A stretch of DNA of 33,819 bases, from positions 1 to 33,819 of the forward strand of contig JBCDCE010000044.1 in the NCBI GenBank assembly GCA_039182515.1. The letters are read 5' to 3'. The notes beneath the pieces are model-generated. The model made no database searches, was not told the DNA's origin, and was given only the letters and a program-made list of their open reading frames with translations. The stretch is from JBCDCE01 sp039182515 (GTDB lineage: Bacteria; Pseudomonadota; Alphaproteobacteria; Rhodobacterales; Rhodobacteraceae). This document shows positions 8,146-16,236 of the stretch, piece by piece. The position numbers and the translations under genes are program-made. Each line of letters begins with the position of its first letter. The stretch's first letter is position 1.

Positions 8146-9012
8146 ATGGCACAAAGCCGAATGGGTAGATTATTCTTTTGTTTCGTCTTTTTGGTGTGGC
8201 CAAGCTTGGTCGGAAGCGCCACCGTACACGATCGCCAAATGATTCAGTGGCACGGAGTTCAACGCAGTTTTTATTTGCATAGGCCGGAAGACCTCCAAAG
8301 CCTTGCGCCTTTAGTGATCGTTTTACACGGTCTGGGGGGTAGCGCAGAAAAACTGCGGTTTGGTTTGGGATTTAACCAACTGGCCAATCAAAAGAAATTT
8401 GCGGTGGTCTACCCACAAGGATTGCCCGCCGGCAATGCAAGCTCACATTGGAACCCTGGTTTTGACTTTAGCACTGTTGATGATCTTGGGTTTCTAGTTA
8501 CGCTCAAGCGCTTCTTGACCCGACAATATGATTTGAATGACCGACGTGTCTTTGTGGTTGGCGTGTCTAACGGCGGCTATATGGCCTATCATTTGGCCTG
8601 CCACGCCCCGGAGCATTTCGCTGCATTTGTAAGCGTTATTGGCACCATAGGAGGCGCCGATTGGCGTAAATGCCAGCCAAGGCGCGCCATTCCCTTGATG
8701 CATATCCATGGCACCGAAGATCCGATGATCCGCTATGATGGTATTCCAAGCTGGTACTCAGGTTGGGGTGGCCAACCGGATGTTCATTCGGTTGTTACCT
8801 CTTGGGCTCAACGGGTCGGCGCGTCCCTCTACGACACAAACACAACCCGCCCAAACACCACTGCGATTAAATACCGCAACCCCGAAACACAGGCAGAGGT
8901 TTGGCTCATGCGGCTGAATGGTTTTGGCCATGATTGGCCGCACAGCGGGAATATAGGCTACAACATGACAGAAGAAATATGGAAGTTCTTCGAAACTGTT
9001 CCCTATAGGTAA
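8146..9012 (+). CDS. Secreted PHB-depolymerase-like alpha/beta-hydrolase (288 aa)
   Basis: This is a serine esterase of the polyhydroxybutyrate-depolymerase/LpqC (COG3509-like) family, probably periplasmic or secreted. The ATG at 8146 is chosen over the in-frame one at 8026 because it gives a proper signal peptide (FFCFVFLVWPSLVGSA) and has AAAGG five bases upstream, whereas the 40 extra residues are highly basic and not signal-like. The oxyanion motif HGLGG lies at 61-65. The nucleophile elbow GVSNG lies at 139-143 with Ser141. The likely acid is Asp182 (HGTEDPMI) and the likely base is His262 (NGFGHDWPH). No substrate-binding domain is attached, so activity on polymer is not certain and short esters such as feruloyl or acetyl esters are possible. 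It is transcribed divergently from the OmpA-type gene and alone on its strand. Confidence 0.85.
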   Translation: MAQSRMGRLFFCFVFLVWPSLVGSATVHDRQMIQWHGVQRSFYLHRPEDLQSLAPLVIVLHGLGGSAEKLRFGLGFNQLANQKKFAVVYPQGLPAGNASSHWNPGFDFSTVDDLGFLVTLKRFLTRQYDLNDRRVFVVGVSNGGYMAYHLACHAPEHFAAFVSVIGTIGGADWRKCQPRRAIPLMHIHGTEDPMIRYDGIPSWYSGWGGQPDVHSVVTSWAQRVGASLYDTNTTRPNTTAIKYRNPETQAEVWLMRLNGFGHDWPHSGNIGYNMTEEIWKFFETVPYR

Positions 9013-9042
9013 ATCATCACAAGCCCGGATTGGCATACAAAA

Positions 9043-9072
9043 CCTAGCGCGTGACACAGTTCACGCGCTAGG
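9043..9072. terminator. Two-way terminator between esterase and ilvE
   Basis: CCTAGCGCGTGA (9043-9054) and TCACGCGCTAGG (9061-9072) form a perfect 12-base stem with a 6-base loop. It lies between two convergent genes, 30 bases after one stop and 12 bases after the other. There is no long T-run on either side. Confidence 0.8.
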
Positions 9073-9084
9073 CACGCCAAGAGC

Positions 9085-9951
9085 TTACGTGCGTACGAGC
9101 GTTTCGTAGGCTTCAGAAATTTCGCGCGCCAGCGCACCCACTTCAAAGGAATAAGTTCCAATCTCGCTGACAGGTGTTACCTCAGCGGCCGTGCCGGTGA
9201 GCCAGCACTGCTCGAAACCTTCCAACTCGCCGGGTTCGATATGCCGTTCATTGACCGTGATCCCACGTTCATTAAGCATCCCGACCACGGTCTGACGGGT
9301 GATGCCATTCAAAAAGCAATCAGGCAGGGGCGTGTGCACTTCACCATCTTTAACAAAGAAAATATTCGCACCGGTGGCTTCAGCGACATAGCCGCGGTAA
9401 TCAAACATCATTGCATCCGCGCAACCCTTTGCTTCCGCAGCATGCTTGGACATCGTGCAAATCATATAAAGACCAGCTGCCTTGGCATGACACGGAATAG
9501 TTTCCGGGCTCGGCCGTTTCCATTTCGAAATATCAAGCTTGGCGCCTTTGAATTTGCTGTCGCCATAGTAAGCTCCCCATTCCCAAGCCGCGATCGCGAG
9601 CCGGACTGGATTTCGGGCAGACGCGACACCCATGTCTTCGCCAGCTCCACGCCATGCAACAGCGCGAACATAAGCGTCTGAAAGCCCATTGACGCTCAAG
9701 ACCTCTTGCTTAGCAGCTTCAATTTCATCAACAGTCCATGGGATTTCAAAATCGATGTATTGCGCGGAGGCTTGTAAACGCTCCGAATGCTTACGGGATT
9801 CGAAAATCTTGCCTTCATAAGCGCGCTCACCCTCAAAAACAGACGACGCATAATGCATCGCGTGGCTTAAAATATGGACATTAGCAGAGCGCCAATCGAC
9901 GAGCGCTCCGTCCAACCAAATCTTTCCATCGCGATCATCATAACCTGACAT
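9085..9951 (-). CDS. ilvE: Branched-chain amino acid aminotransferase (288 aa)
   Basis: This is a class IV PLP aminotransferase that moves the amino group between glutamate and the 2-oxo acids of leucine, isoleucine and valine, in the cytoplasm. The fold-type IV signature is present: the PLP lysine is probably Lys157 in HAKAAGLY, followed by the EATGANIFFV strand near 191 and LTGTAAEVTPV near the end. N-terminal HAMHYASSVFEGERAY is characteristic of IlvE. The length matches the family. The start is supported by GGAGG at 9959-9963, seven bases upstream. It is a single gene, divergent from petP. A D-amino-acid aminotransferase or aminodeoxychorismate lyase is less likely because of the IlvE-type N-terminus. 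The short inverted repeat GTCCAATTCGGAC upstream at about 9988-10000 could be an operator. Confidence 0.92.
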   Translation of the reverse strand: MSGYDDRDGKIWLDGALVDWRSANVHILSHAMHYASSVFEGERAYEGKIFESRKHSERLQASAQYIDFEIPWTVDEIEAAKQEVLSVNGLSDAYVRAVAWRGAGEDMGVASARNPVRLAIAAWEWGAYYGDSKFKGAKLDISKWKRPSPETIPCHAKAAGLYMICTMSKHAAEAKGCADAMMFDYRGYVAEATGANIFFVKDGEVHTPLPDCFLNGITRQTVVGMLNERGITVNERHIEPGELEGFEQCWLTGTAAEVTPVSEIGTYSFEVGALAREISEAYETLVRT

Positions 9952-10041
9952 AGCAGAGCCTCCTTTTCGATTATTTCACCATATAGGTCCAATTCGGACA
10001 TAAAGTTGCGTAAAAAGCCATTGGTGGCTACCAGTTGAGTC

Positions 10042-10070
10042 TTGGAATGTCAACAAGGCTGACGTATCCT
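10042..10070 (+). promoter_or_regulatory. Putative sigma-70-type promoter for petP
   Basis: TTGGAA at 10042-10047 and TATCCT at 10065-10070 are separated by 17 bases, 20 bases before the petP start. The leader contains a strong AAGGAG. This is a visual match only. Confidence 0.4.
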
Positions 10071-10090
10071 GTGAAAAGAAGGAGCCCAAA

Positions 10091-10594
10091 ATGGCCGATC
10101 AAGCAGGACACAGCAGCGGCGAAGATCTTCTCTTCCTGACCGATGAGCAGTTGCGCAAAGGGATTGAAGCAATGTTTTTCGCTTATCGCGGATTTACGGC
10201 TGATCCGGACAGAATCCTTTTAGAAAAGGGCTATGGTCGCGCACACCATCGTGCTTTGCATTTTATTCATCGCGCGCCAGGCACGACTGTGAACAACCTT
10301 TTGGCAATTCTCGGCGTAACAAAACAGTCGCTCAACCGAGTTTTGCGCACACTGGTGGAGGACGGCCTGGTTGAAAGCCAGGTTGGTCAACAAGATCGAC
10401 GCGAACGTCATTTGCATCTCACGCAAGAAGGCGCTCAATTGGAATCAGCTCTTAGCGCTGCGCAACGCGGACGCATGCGGAGCGCTTACAGAAGTGCTGG
10501 CCCTGAGGCCGTTCAGGGCTTTCGAAAAGTGCTAGAAGCGATGATGGACCCCGAAATGCGAAACCGCTACATTTCCATCATGGAGGGCCGCTAA
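10091..10594 (+). CDS. petP: MarR-family regulator, PetP-like (167 aa)
   Basis: This is a winged-helix DNA-binding protein. Residues about 50-112 carry the MarR core, with the recognition helix in TKQSLNRVLRTLVEDGLV and the wing QDRRERHLHLT. In Rhodobacter capsulatus a MarR-type gene petP precedes petR, and both were described next to petABC. The same two-gene order here, joined by a TAATG stop/start overlap, is the reason for the name. AAGGAG seven bases before the ATG supports the start. The ligand and targets cannot be read from the sequence. It probably heads the six-gene plus-strand operon that ends with dxs. A general MarR regulator without any link to the bc1 complex remains possible. 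Confidence 0.8.
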   Translation: MADQAGHSSGEDLLFLTDEQLRKGIEAMFFAYRGFTADPDRILLEKGYGRAHHRALHFIHRAPGTTVNNLLAILGVTKQSLNRVLRTLVEDGLVESQVGQQDRRERHLHLTQEGAQLESALSAAQRGRMRSAYRSAGPEAVQGFRKVLEAMMDPEMRNRYISIMEGR

Positions 10595-11301
10595 TGGATG
10601 CTGATGCACATTTGTTGATCGTGGATGACGACGAGCGCATACGTGGCCTGCTGCAAAAGTTTCTGGCCAAAAACGGTTTTTTGGTCAGCGGTGCCCGCGA
10701 TGCTGCCCATGCCAAACGCATTTTGTCTGGCCTTGAGTTCGATCTCATTGTTCTCGACATCATGATGCCCGGCCAAGACGGAATTTCCCTAACCCGTGAC
10801 CTGCGCGAGACAATCTCAACGCCCATCCTCTTGCTCACGGCAAAAGACAGCACAAACGACAAAATCGCAGGCCTGGAAGCGGGCGCGGATGATTATCTGC
10901 CCAAACCATTTGAGCCAAAAGAGTTGTTGCTGAGAATAAACGCCATTCTGCGCCGGATGCCCTCAACCAAAGCCGACACCTTGCCAAAAGTCCTACACTT
11001 AGGAGGGTGCCGGTATGACATCGAACGCGCAGAGATGTGGCGTGGTGAAGATCTGGTGCGGCTCACGGCAACAGAGGTGCAACTGATGCGCATTTTTTCG
11101 GCAACCCCGGGCGCGCCGATCAGCCGTGGCCAACTGGTCGATGACCTAGGTCGCGAAAGCGGCAAAGACGGCGGCAAAGCGCAAGAACGCGCTGTAGATG
11201 TCCAAATCACACGCCTCAGACGCAAAATCGAAGATGATCCAAAGCAACCTCGCTACCTGCAGACTGTGCGTGGCGCAGGCTATATGCTCGCTCCCGATTG
11301 A
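10594..11301 (+). CDS. petR: OmpR-family response regulator, PetR-like (235 aa)
   Basis: The receiver domain spans residues about 6-120, with the acidic pocket DDDE at 11-14, the phospho-acceptor Asp55 in LIVLDIMMPG, and Thr82/Lys84 in LLLTAKDS. A C-terminal OmpR/PhoB winged helix covers about 140-233 and includes VDVQITRLRRKIEDDP and VRGAGYM. All phosphorylation residues are present, so it should be a working response regulator. Known PetR of Rhodobacter is the closest named relative that I recognise and sits beside petP there as well. No histidine kinase gene is in the window. The start codon overlaps the petP stop by one base, so the two are co-translated. The next gene begins 9 bases downstream. 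Confidence 0.85.
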   Translation: MDADAHLLIVDDDERIRGLLQKFLAKNGFLVSGARDAAHAKRILSGLEFDLIVLDIMMPGQDGISLTRDLRETISTPILLLTAKDSTNDKIAGLEAGADDYLPKPFEPKELLLRINAILRRMPSTKADTLPKVLHLGGCRYDIERAEMWRGEDLVRLTATEVQLMRIFSATPGAPISRGQLVDDLGRESGKDGGKAQERAVDVQITRLRRKIEDDPKQPRYLQTVRGAGYMLAPD

Positions 11302-11310
11302 GATCCGCCC

Positions 11311-12237
11311 ATGACGACCGCTTTAATAACGCATCCCGCCTGCCTTGATCATGTAAATCCCCCCGGCCACCCCGAACAAGTTGCCCGGCTAGACTACGTG
11401 CTCAATGCGCTGAAAGACTTACCTCTTGAGCGATACGAAGCCCCCATGGCGGCAGACAATGATTTGCTGCGCATCCATCCGCGCAGCCATATGGCCAATT
11501 TGCGCAAATCGAGCCCAGAGGCCGGCTGGGTTTCGCTTGATGCTGATACACATATGTCCAAGGGTTCGCTGGAGGCGGCCTATCGCGCCGCAGGAGCAAA
11601 TACAAAAGCCGTCGACCTTGTGATGCAAGGTAAAGTTCAAAACGCTTTTGCCGCCGTCAGGCCTCCGGGTCACCACGCGGAACGCGAAACACCCATGGGG
11701 TTTTGCTTGTTCGGCACTGTTGCCATGGCCGCGAAATATGCCCTTGACCACCACAGGCTCAAGCGTGTCGCGATCATCGATTTTGATGTACACCACGGCA
11801 ACGGAACGCAGGATCTGACCGAATCCGATCAACGAATTCTTTTCATTTCCAGCCATGAGATGCCGCTCTTTCCGGGAACCGGGCATGCTCACGAAACTGG
11901 TGCGCACAACAACGTGGTGAATATTCCTTTAAGCGCCAACACGACCGGCGTGATGTACCAAAACATCTTCAACACGCAGATCGCACCGCAAGTCGAGCGA
12001 TTTAAACCTGAAATGATCTTTATTTCTGCGGGGTTCGACGCCCATCGCGCTGATCCTTTGGCAAGCATCGCATTCACAAAAGAGGACTTTGCTTGGATCA
12101 CAGAGCGCATTTGCGATCTCGCTGATGAGCATTGCGAAGGTCGTATCGTCTCGACCTTGGAAGGCGGATATGATTTGGACGCGCTTGCTGCCTCTGTGGC
12201 AGCACATGTCACAGTATTGGAGGCCCGCGGACGATGA
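11311..12237 (+). CDS. Histone-deacetylase-family (HDAC/AcuC-like) amidohydrolase (308 aa)
   Basis: This is a zinc-dependent deacetylase of the arginase/HDAC fold. RPPGHHAE carries the paired active-site histidines (121-122). The zinc ligands are Asp159 and His161 (DFDVHHGNGT) and Asp243 (SAGFDAHRADPL). Near the end, LEGGYD supplies the glycine-rich loop that precedes the catalytic tyrosine position of the family. Bacterial members act on acetylated small molecules such as polyamines or on acetyl-lysine in proteins, and the sequence does not tell which. It lies 9 bases after petR and its last four bases overlap xseB (ATGA), so it is translated within the petP-dxs operon. This neighbourhood with xseB, ispA and dxs is familiar from roseobacters. 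It could also act as an acetylpolyamine amidohydrolase. Confidence 0.9.
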   Translation: MTTALITHPACLDHVNPPGHPEQVARLDYVLNALKDLPLERYEAPMAADNDLLRIHPRSHMANLRKSSPEAGWVSLDADTHMSKGSLEAAYRAAGANTKAVDLVMQGKVQNAFAAVRPPGHHAERETPMGFCLFGTVAMAAKYALDHHRLKRVAIIDFDVHHGNGTQDLTESDQRILFISSHEMPLFPGTGHAHETGAHNNVVNIPLSANTTGVMYQNIFNTQIAPQVERFKPEMIFISAGFDAHRADPLASIAFTKEDFAWITERICDLADEHCEGRIVSTLEGGYDLDALAASVAAHVTVLEARGR

Positions 12238-12485
12238 GTGAAGCTCAAACAGACACTTCCGTAACGGATATGACCTTTGAAGCCGCCATGGCCGAACTCG
12301 ACACTGTAGTGAAACAGCTCGAAAGCGGCCAAGTGGATCTTGAGCACTCGATCTCACTTTATGAGAGAGGCGCGGCCCTCAAAGCGCATTGCGAAGCCAA
12401 GCTGAAAGCCGCCGAAGAAAAAGTAGCGGCCATCACGCTGAATGCTGATGGTCAACCGACCGGCACCAAGCCTGTCGACATTTGA
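12234..12485 (+). CDS. xseB: Exodeoxyribonuclease VII small subunit (83 aa)
   Basis: XseB is the small helical subunit that associates with XseA to make the single-strand-specific nuclease exonuclease VII. The family signature is clear: MTFEAAMAELDTVVKQLESG, then LEHSISLYERGAAL and a lysine-rich helix. The length of about 80 residues is normal. It starts within the last codons of the HDAC gene (ATGA overlap) and its stop overlaps the proposed TTG start of ispA, so it sits in the middle of a coupled operon. xseA is not in the window. Confidence 0.95.
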   Translation: MSEAQTDTSVTDMTFEAAMAELDTVVKQLESGQVDLEHSISLYERGAALKAHCEAKLKAAEEKVAAITLNADGQPTGTKPVDI

Positions 12486-13363
12486 TCGGCACGCTACCTG
12501 TGAGCTTTCTAGACCAACTCAAGGCAGCCGCCGACAAAGTGAACACGCGCCTTATCGCTCAAATCGATGCGATGGGCTCTTTGCCTGTGCACAAAGCGAT
12601 GGCCTATGCCGTCCAGGGCGGCAAAGGCCTGCGGGGGTTCTTTGCCTTACAAAGCGCCCAACTTCACGACGTTGCAGAAGAGCCTGCCGTTCTCGCAGGC
12701 GCTGCCATTGAAGCCATTCACGCCTATTCCCTGATCCACGATGACATGCCTTGTATGGACGACGATGATCTCAGGCGAGGTCAGCCCACTGTGCACCGTA
12801 AATGGGACGAGGCAACCGCCGTCCTTGCTGGTGACGCGCTCCAAACCGTTGCATTTGAGCTTTTGAGCTTGCCTCAGATCGGGCCCAACGCGCCTCAAAT
12901 GGTAAATTCCATGGCCCGCGCAGCAGGTGCCCAAGGCATGGTGCTCGGACAAGCCCTCGATATCGCGGCTGAAACAGCCTCCATACCCCTCAACCTGAAC
13001 CAAATCACCGCTTTGCAAAAAGGTAAAACAGGTGCGCTCATCCAATGGTCAGCAACCGCAGGCCCACGGCTGGCGGGCGACAATACAAAAGCGCTGTCCG
13101 ACTATGCCGATGCGCTAGGCCTTGCCTTTCAAATCGCCGACGACATCTTAGACGTTGAAGGCGATCAAGCAACCGCTGGTAAACGTCTCCAAAAGGACGC
13201 TGAAGCGGGCAAAGCGACGTTCGTTTCCCTCTTGGGCTTGGAGGCTGCAAAGCGCGAGTCTCAGCGCCTTGTAACCGAAGCTTGCGACGCGCTCGCCCCG
13301 TATGGCGCGAAAGCCGAAACCCTACGCGACGCGGCTCGCTTCGTGATCACACGCGATAAATAA
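12482..13363 (+). CDS. ispA: Polyprenyl (geranyl/farnesyl) diphosphate synthase (293 aa)
   Basis: This is a trans-prenyltransferase that condenses IPP with DMAPP and GPP to give farnesyl diphosphate in the cytoplasm. The first aspartate-rich motif DDMPCMDDDD is at 87-96, followed by the arginines of LRRGQPTVHR. The second motif DDILD is at 210-214. KGLRG (48-52) and KTGALIQWS are the substrate-binding signatures. The length fits the FPP synthase group of alphaproteobacteria. The start is uncertain: TTG at 12482 overlaps the xseB stop, and GTG at 12500 in the same frame gives MSFLDQLK. Neither has a clear Shine-Dalgarno site, consistent with coupling. It precedes dxs by 11 bases, so precursor supply and elongation are expressed together. 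Confidence 0.93.
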   Translation: MIGTLPVSFLDQLKAAADKVNTRLIAQIDAMGSLPVHKAMAYAVQGGKGLRGFFALQSAQLHDVAEEPAVLAGAAIEAIHAYSLIHDDMPCMDDDDLRRGQPTVHRKWDEATAVLAGDALQTVAFELLSLPQIGPNAPQMVNSMARAAGAQGMVLGQALDIAAETASIPLNLNQITALQKGKTGALIQWSATAGPRLAGDNTKALSDYADALGLAFQIADDILDVEGDQATAGKRLQKDAEAGKATFVSLLGLEAAKRESQRLVTEACDALAPYGAKAETLRDAARFVITRDK

Positions 13364-13374
13364 GGCCTCTGCCT

Positions 13375-15300
13375 ATGTCTGACACGCCTCAAACTCCACT
13401 GCTCGACACCGTGCACATCCCGGCGGATCTCAAACGGCTGTCGGACGCAGAGCTCAAACAATTGGCAAGCGAAGTGCGCACAGAGACGATCAGTGCTGTG
13501 TCTCAAACAGGTGGACATCTGGGCGCGGGCTTGGGCGTGGTTGAGCTTACCGTGGCTATTCACGCTGTGTTCGACACGCCAAAAGACAAGCTCATTTGGG
13601 ACGTTGGCCACCAATGCTATCCGCATAAAATTCTCACAGGCCGCAGAGATCGCATTCGCACCCTGCGCCAAAAAGACGGGCTTTCGGGTTTCACTAAGCG
13701 CAAAGAAAGCGGTTACGATCCGTTCGGCGCAGCCCATAGTTCTACGTCCATTTCCGCAGCCCTTGGCTTTGCGGTTGCGCGCGATTTGGGTGGCACGTGC
13801 CCGGAAGGTTTGGGCGATGGGATTGCTGTCATTGGCGACGGCGCGCTGAGCGCAGGCATGGCCTACGAAGCGCTTAACAACGCGGGCCACCTGGGCAAGC
13901 GGTTGTTCGTAATCCTCAACGACAATGAGATGTCCATCGCGCCGCCTGTGGGTGCCATGTCGAGCTACCTCTCGAGCCTCTACGCTGGTGCTCCTTTTCA
14001 AGAGCTGAAGGCGGCCGCCAAAGGAGCGGTTTCGCTTCTGCCCCCGCCCTTTCAAGAAGGTGCAAAACGCGCCAAAGACATGCTCAAAGGCATGGCCGTG
14101 GGCGGCACACTTTTTGAAGAGCTGGGCTTTAGCTACTTGGGGCCAATTGACGGGCACGATCTCGATCAGCTTCTACCTGTGCTCCGCACGGTGCATGCGC
14201 GCGCAACTGGGCCCATGCTGCTGCATGTCATCACCAAGAAGGGCAAAGGCTACGCGCCCGCCGAACAAGCGCGCGACAAGGGCCATGGGGTTTCTAAGTT
14301 CAACGTCGTCACCGGCGAGCAATCGAAAGCGCCCTCCAACGCGCCAAGCTATACGTCTGTTTTCGCGAGTGAACTTCTCAAACACGCTGCCAAGGACGAC
14401 AAAGTTGTGGCAGTGACAGCCGCCATGCCCGATGGCACCGGCCTGAAGCGCTTTTCCGAACACTATCCCAGCCGCTGTTTTGACGTGGGCATTGCCGAAC
14501 AACACGCCGTGACCTTCGCAGCTGCCATAGCCGCCGGTGGCATTAAGCCTTTCTGCGCGATCTATTCGACCTTCCTGCAACGTGGCTACGATCAAGTTGT
14601 GCATGATGTGGCCATCCAAGGCCTGCCCGTGCGGTTCGCAATCGACCGGGCCGGTCTTGTGGGCGCCGATGGTGCGACACACGCTGGCAGCTTCGACACC
14701 GCCTTCCTGGCCAACCTGCCCGGCTTTGTGGTCATGGCCGCTAGCGACGAAGCAGAACTGGCACGCATGGTCAAAACGGCCGTCGACTATTCTGACGGCC
14801 CGATCTCTTTCCGGTTCCCACGTGGCGAAGGTGTTGGGGTAGAGATCTCTGAAGACGCAGAGCCGTTGGAGATCGGGAAAGGTCGCATGGTCCGAGAAGG
14901 CAAAACGGTCGCGATCCTATCATTCGGCACACGGCTCAAAGAAGTGGAAGAGGCTTGCGAGCGCTTGAGCGCCAAGGGCATTGCACCCACCGTGGCCGAC
15001 GCCCGCTTTGCCAAGCCCTTGGACCGCGATCTTATCCTAAACCTGGCCGCCAACCATGACGCACTGATCACGGTTGAAGAAGGCGCTGTGGGGGGTTTTG
15101 GCTCTCATGTCGCGCAACTCTTGGCTGACGAAGCTGTATTCGACCAAGGCTTAAAGTTCCGCTCAATGACCTTGCCCGACACGTTCATCGATCAAGCTGG
15201 CCCTCGAGACATGTACGCCATTGCAGGCCTGAATGCCGAAGGCATCGAGCGCAAAGTGCTCGAGGTTATGGGTGTGGAGAGCCTAGAAAACCGCGCCTAA
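13375..15300 (+). CDS. dxs: 1-deoxy-D-xylulose-5-phosphate synthase (641 aa)
   Basis: Dxs is the thiamine-diphosphate enzyme that joins pyruvate and glyceraldehyde 3-phosphate, the first step of the MEP isoprenoid route. Motifs in order are TGGHLGAGLG (45-54), GHQCYPHKILTGR (78-90), AHSSTSIS (120-127), the TPP motif beginning GDGALSAG (154-161) with its asparagine in LNDNEMS, then GIAEQHAVTFAAA holding the catalytic glutamate, and DRAGLVGADGATHAG. Full length and no interruptions. It ends the plus-strand operon, and the next gene converges from the minus strand after 26 bases. The pairing with ispA indicates coordinated supply for quinones, carotenoids and similar prenyl products. Confidence 0.97.
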   Translation: MSDTPQTPLLDTVHIPADLKRLSDAELKQLASEVRTETISAVSQTGGHLGAGLGVVELTVAIHAVFDTPKDKLIWDVGHQCYPHKILTGRRDRIRTLRQKDGLSGFTKRKESGYDPFGAAHSSTSISAALGFAVARDLGGTCPEGLGDGIAVIGDGALSAGMAYEALNNAGHLGKRLFVILNDNEMSIAPPVGAMSSYLSSLYAGAPFQELKAAAKGAVSLLPPPFQEGAKRAKDMLKGMAVGGTLFEELGFSYLGPIDGHDLDQLLPVLRTVHARATGPMLLHVITKKGKGYAPAEQARDKGHGVSKFNVVTGEQSKAPSNAPSYTSVFASELLKHAAKDDKVVAVTAAMPDGTGLKRFSEHYPSRCFDVGIAEQHAVTFAAAIAAGGIKPFCAIYSTFLQRGYDQVVHDVAIQGLPVRFAIDRAGLVGADGATHAGSFDTAFLANLPGFVVMAASDEAELARMVKTAVDYSDGPISFRFPRGEGVGVEISEDAEPLEIGKGRMVREGKTVAILSFGTRLKEVEEACERLSAKGIAPTVADARFAKPLDRDLILNLAANHDALITVEEGAVGGFGSHVAQLLADEAVFDQGLKFRSMTLPDTFIDQAGPRDMYAIAGLNAEGIERKVLEVMGVESLENRA

Positions 15301-15326
15301 TATGGAGCCTACCTAAAGGCCTAAGC

Positions 15327-16097
15327 CTATTTGCGCTCCGATATCATTTTCTCGATAGCAGCGAGCCTTTGCATGACCTCGTCTCGATAGGCGTCTGTCG
15401 CTGCATTGCTTTCTTCTGCATGAGCGTCTTGCATCGAGTTTACGATCAGACCCACTAGCAAGTTCACCACTGCGAAGGTTGTGACCATGATGAAGGGCAC
15501 AAAGAAGGCCCAAGCAAAGGGATAGACCTCCATCACAGGTCGCACGATCCCCATGGACCAACTCTCAAGCGTCATGATTTGAAAGAGCGAATAGGCGGAC
15601 AGCCCCAATGTGCCGAACCACTCGGGAAAGCTTGCGCTGAAAAGTTTCGTGGCCATTACGGCGCCGATGTAGAAAATCAGCGCCATCAAAAGAAAAACCG
15701 ATCCCATGCCGGGCAAGGCCGTGATGAACCCTTCCACCACGCGGCGCAGGCGAGGAGCCGCCGTAATAAGCCGCAACACGCGCAAAATCCGCAACGCGCG
15801 CAGCACCGACAAGCCTTGCGCGGTCGGTACCAAAGCCACACCAACGATGACGAAATCGAAAATATTCCAACCCGAGCGGAAAAACCGCCCGCCGTAAGCA
15901 ATCAGTTTTGCGACGATTTCAGCTACAAAAATCGCCAAACAGATTTTGTCGAGAAGAATGATCAACGGCCCCGCAGCGGCCATCACGCTTTTGGAGGTCT
16001 CTAACCCCAATATCACCGCGTTAAAGAGGATCACCGCAACGATCGAGTTGCGAACAATGTCTTTTTCTAAAAAGGCAGCAAGCGCGGTTCGGCCCAT
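15327..16097 (-). CDS. Bacterial voltage-gated sodium channel (NaChBac/NavAb type, 256 aa)
   Basis: This is a single-domain six-helix cation channel that works as a tetramer in the inner membrane. S1 (about 17-36) ends with the family stretch LGLETSKSVM. S4 at about 98-113 carries the spaced arginines RALRILRVLR, then PRLRR. The pore loop FPEWFGTLG leads to the filter TLESWSMG at 166-173, which is the selectivity sequence of NavAb. S6 is VVNLLVGLIVNSM, followed by a short C-terminal helix with a coiled-coil look (EVMQRLAAIEKMI). I place the start at 16097 because it gives the short N-terminus usual in this family. An in-frame ATG at 16199 would add 34 residues lacking family resemblance. Gating probably responds to depolarisation, since the S4 charges are intact. 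It is a single gene, convergent with dxs. Confidence 0.9.
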   Translation of the reverse strand: MGRTALAAFLEKDIVRNSIVAVILFNAVILGLETSKSVMAAAGPLIILLDKICLAIFVAEIVAKLIAYGGRFFRSGWNIFDFVIVGVALVPTAQGLSVLRALRILRVLRLITAAPRLRRVVEGFITALPGMGSVFLLMALIFYIGAVMATKLFSASFPEWFGTLGLSAYSLFQIMTLESWSMGIVRPVMEVYPFAWAFFVPFIMVTTFAVVNLLVGLIVNSMQDAHAEESNAATDAYRDEVMQRLAAIEKMISERK

Positions 16098-16236
16098 AGT
16101 CTCACTTTCAAATCCGTCTTGCGCTCCATATGGCGGCGGACGCGCCGAACGCAAGGTCATCTCCGCCAAGACTGGACCAAGCCCTAAGCCTATGCGCATG
16201 ATTTAGGCAGCCTTCGCACAGAAAGACCAATACTCG

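Noticed and set aside
13261..14157. A 298-codon minus-strand frame opposite dxs
   Set aside because: It is arginine- and alanine-rich with no domain, and dxs on the other strand is full length with all motifs.
16098..16199. A 34-residue N-terminal extension of the sodium channel
   Set aside because: It has no membrane or family resemblance, and the shorter start matches known channels; it remains possible but less likely.
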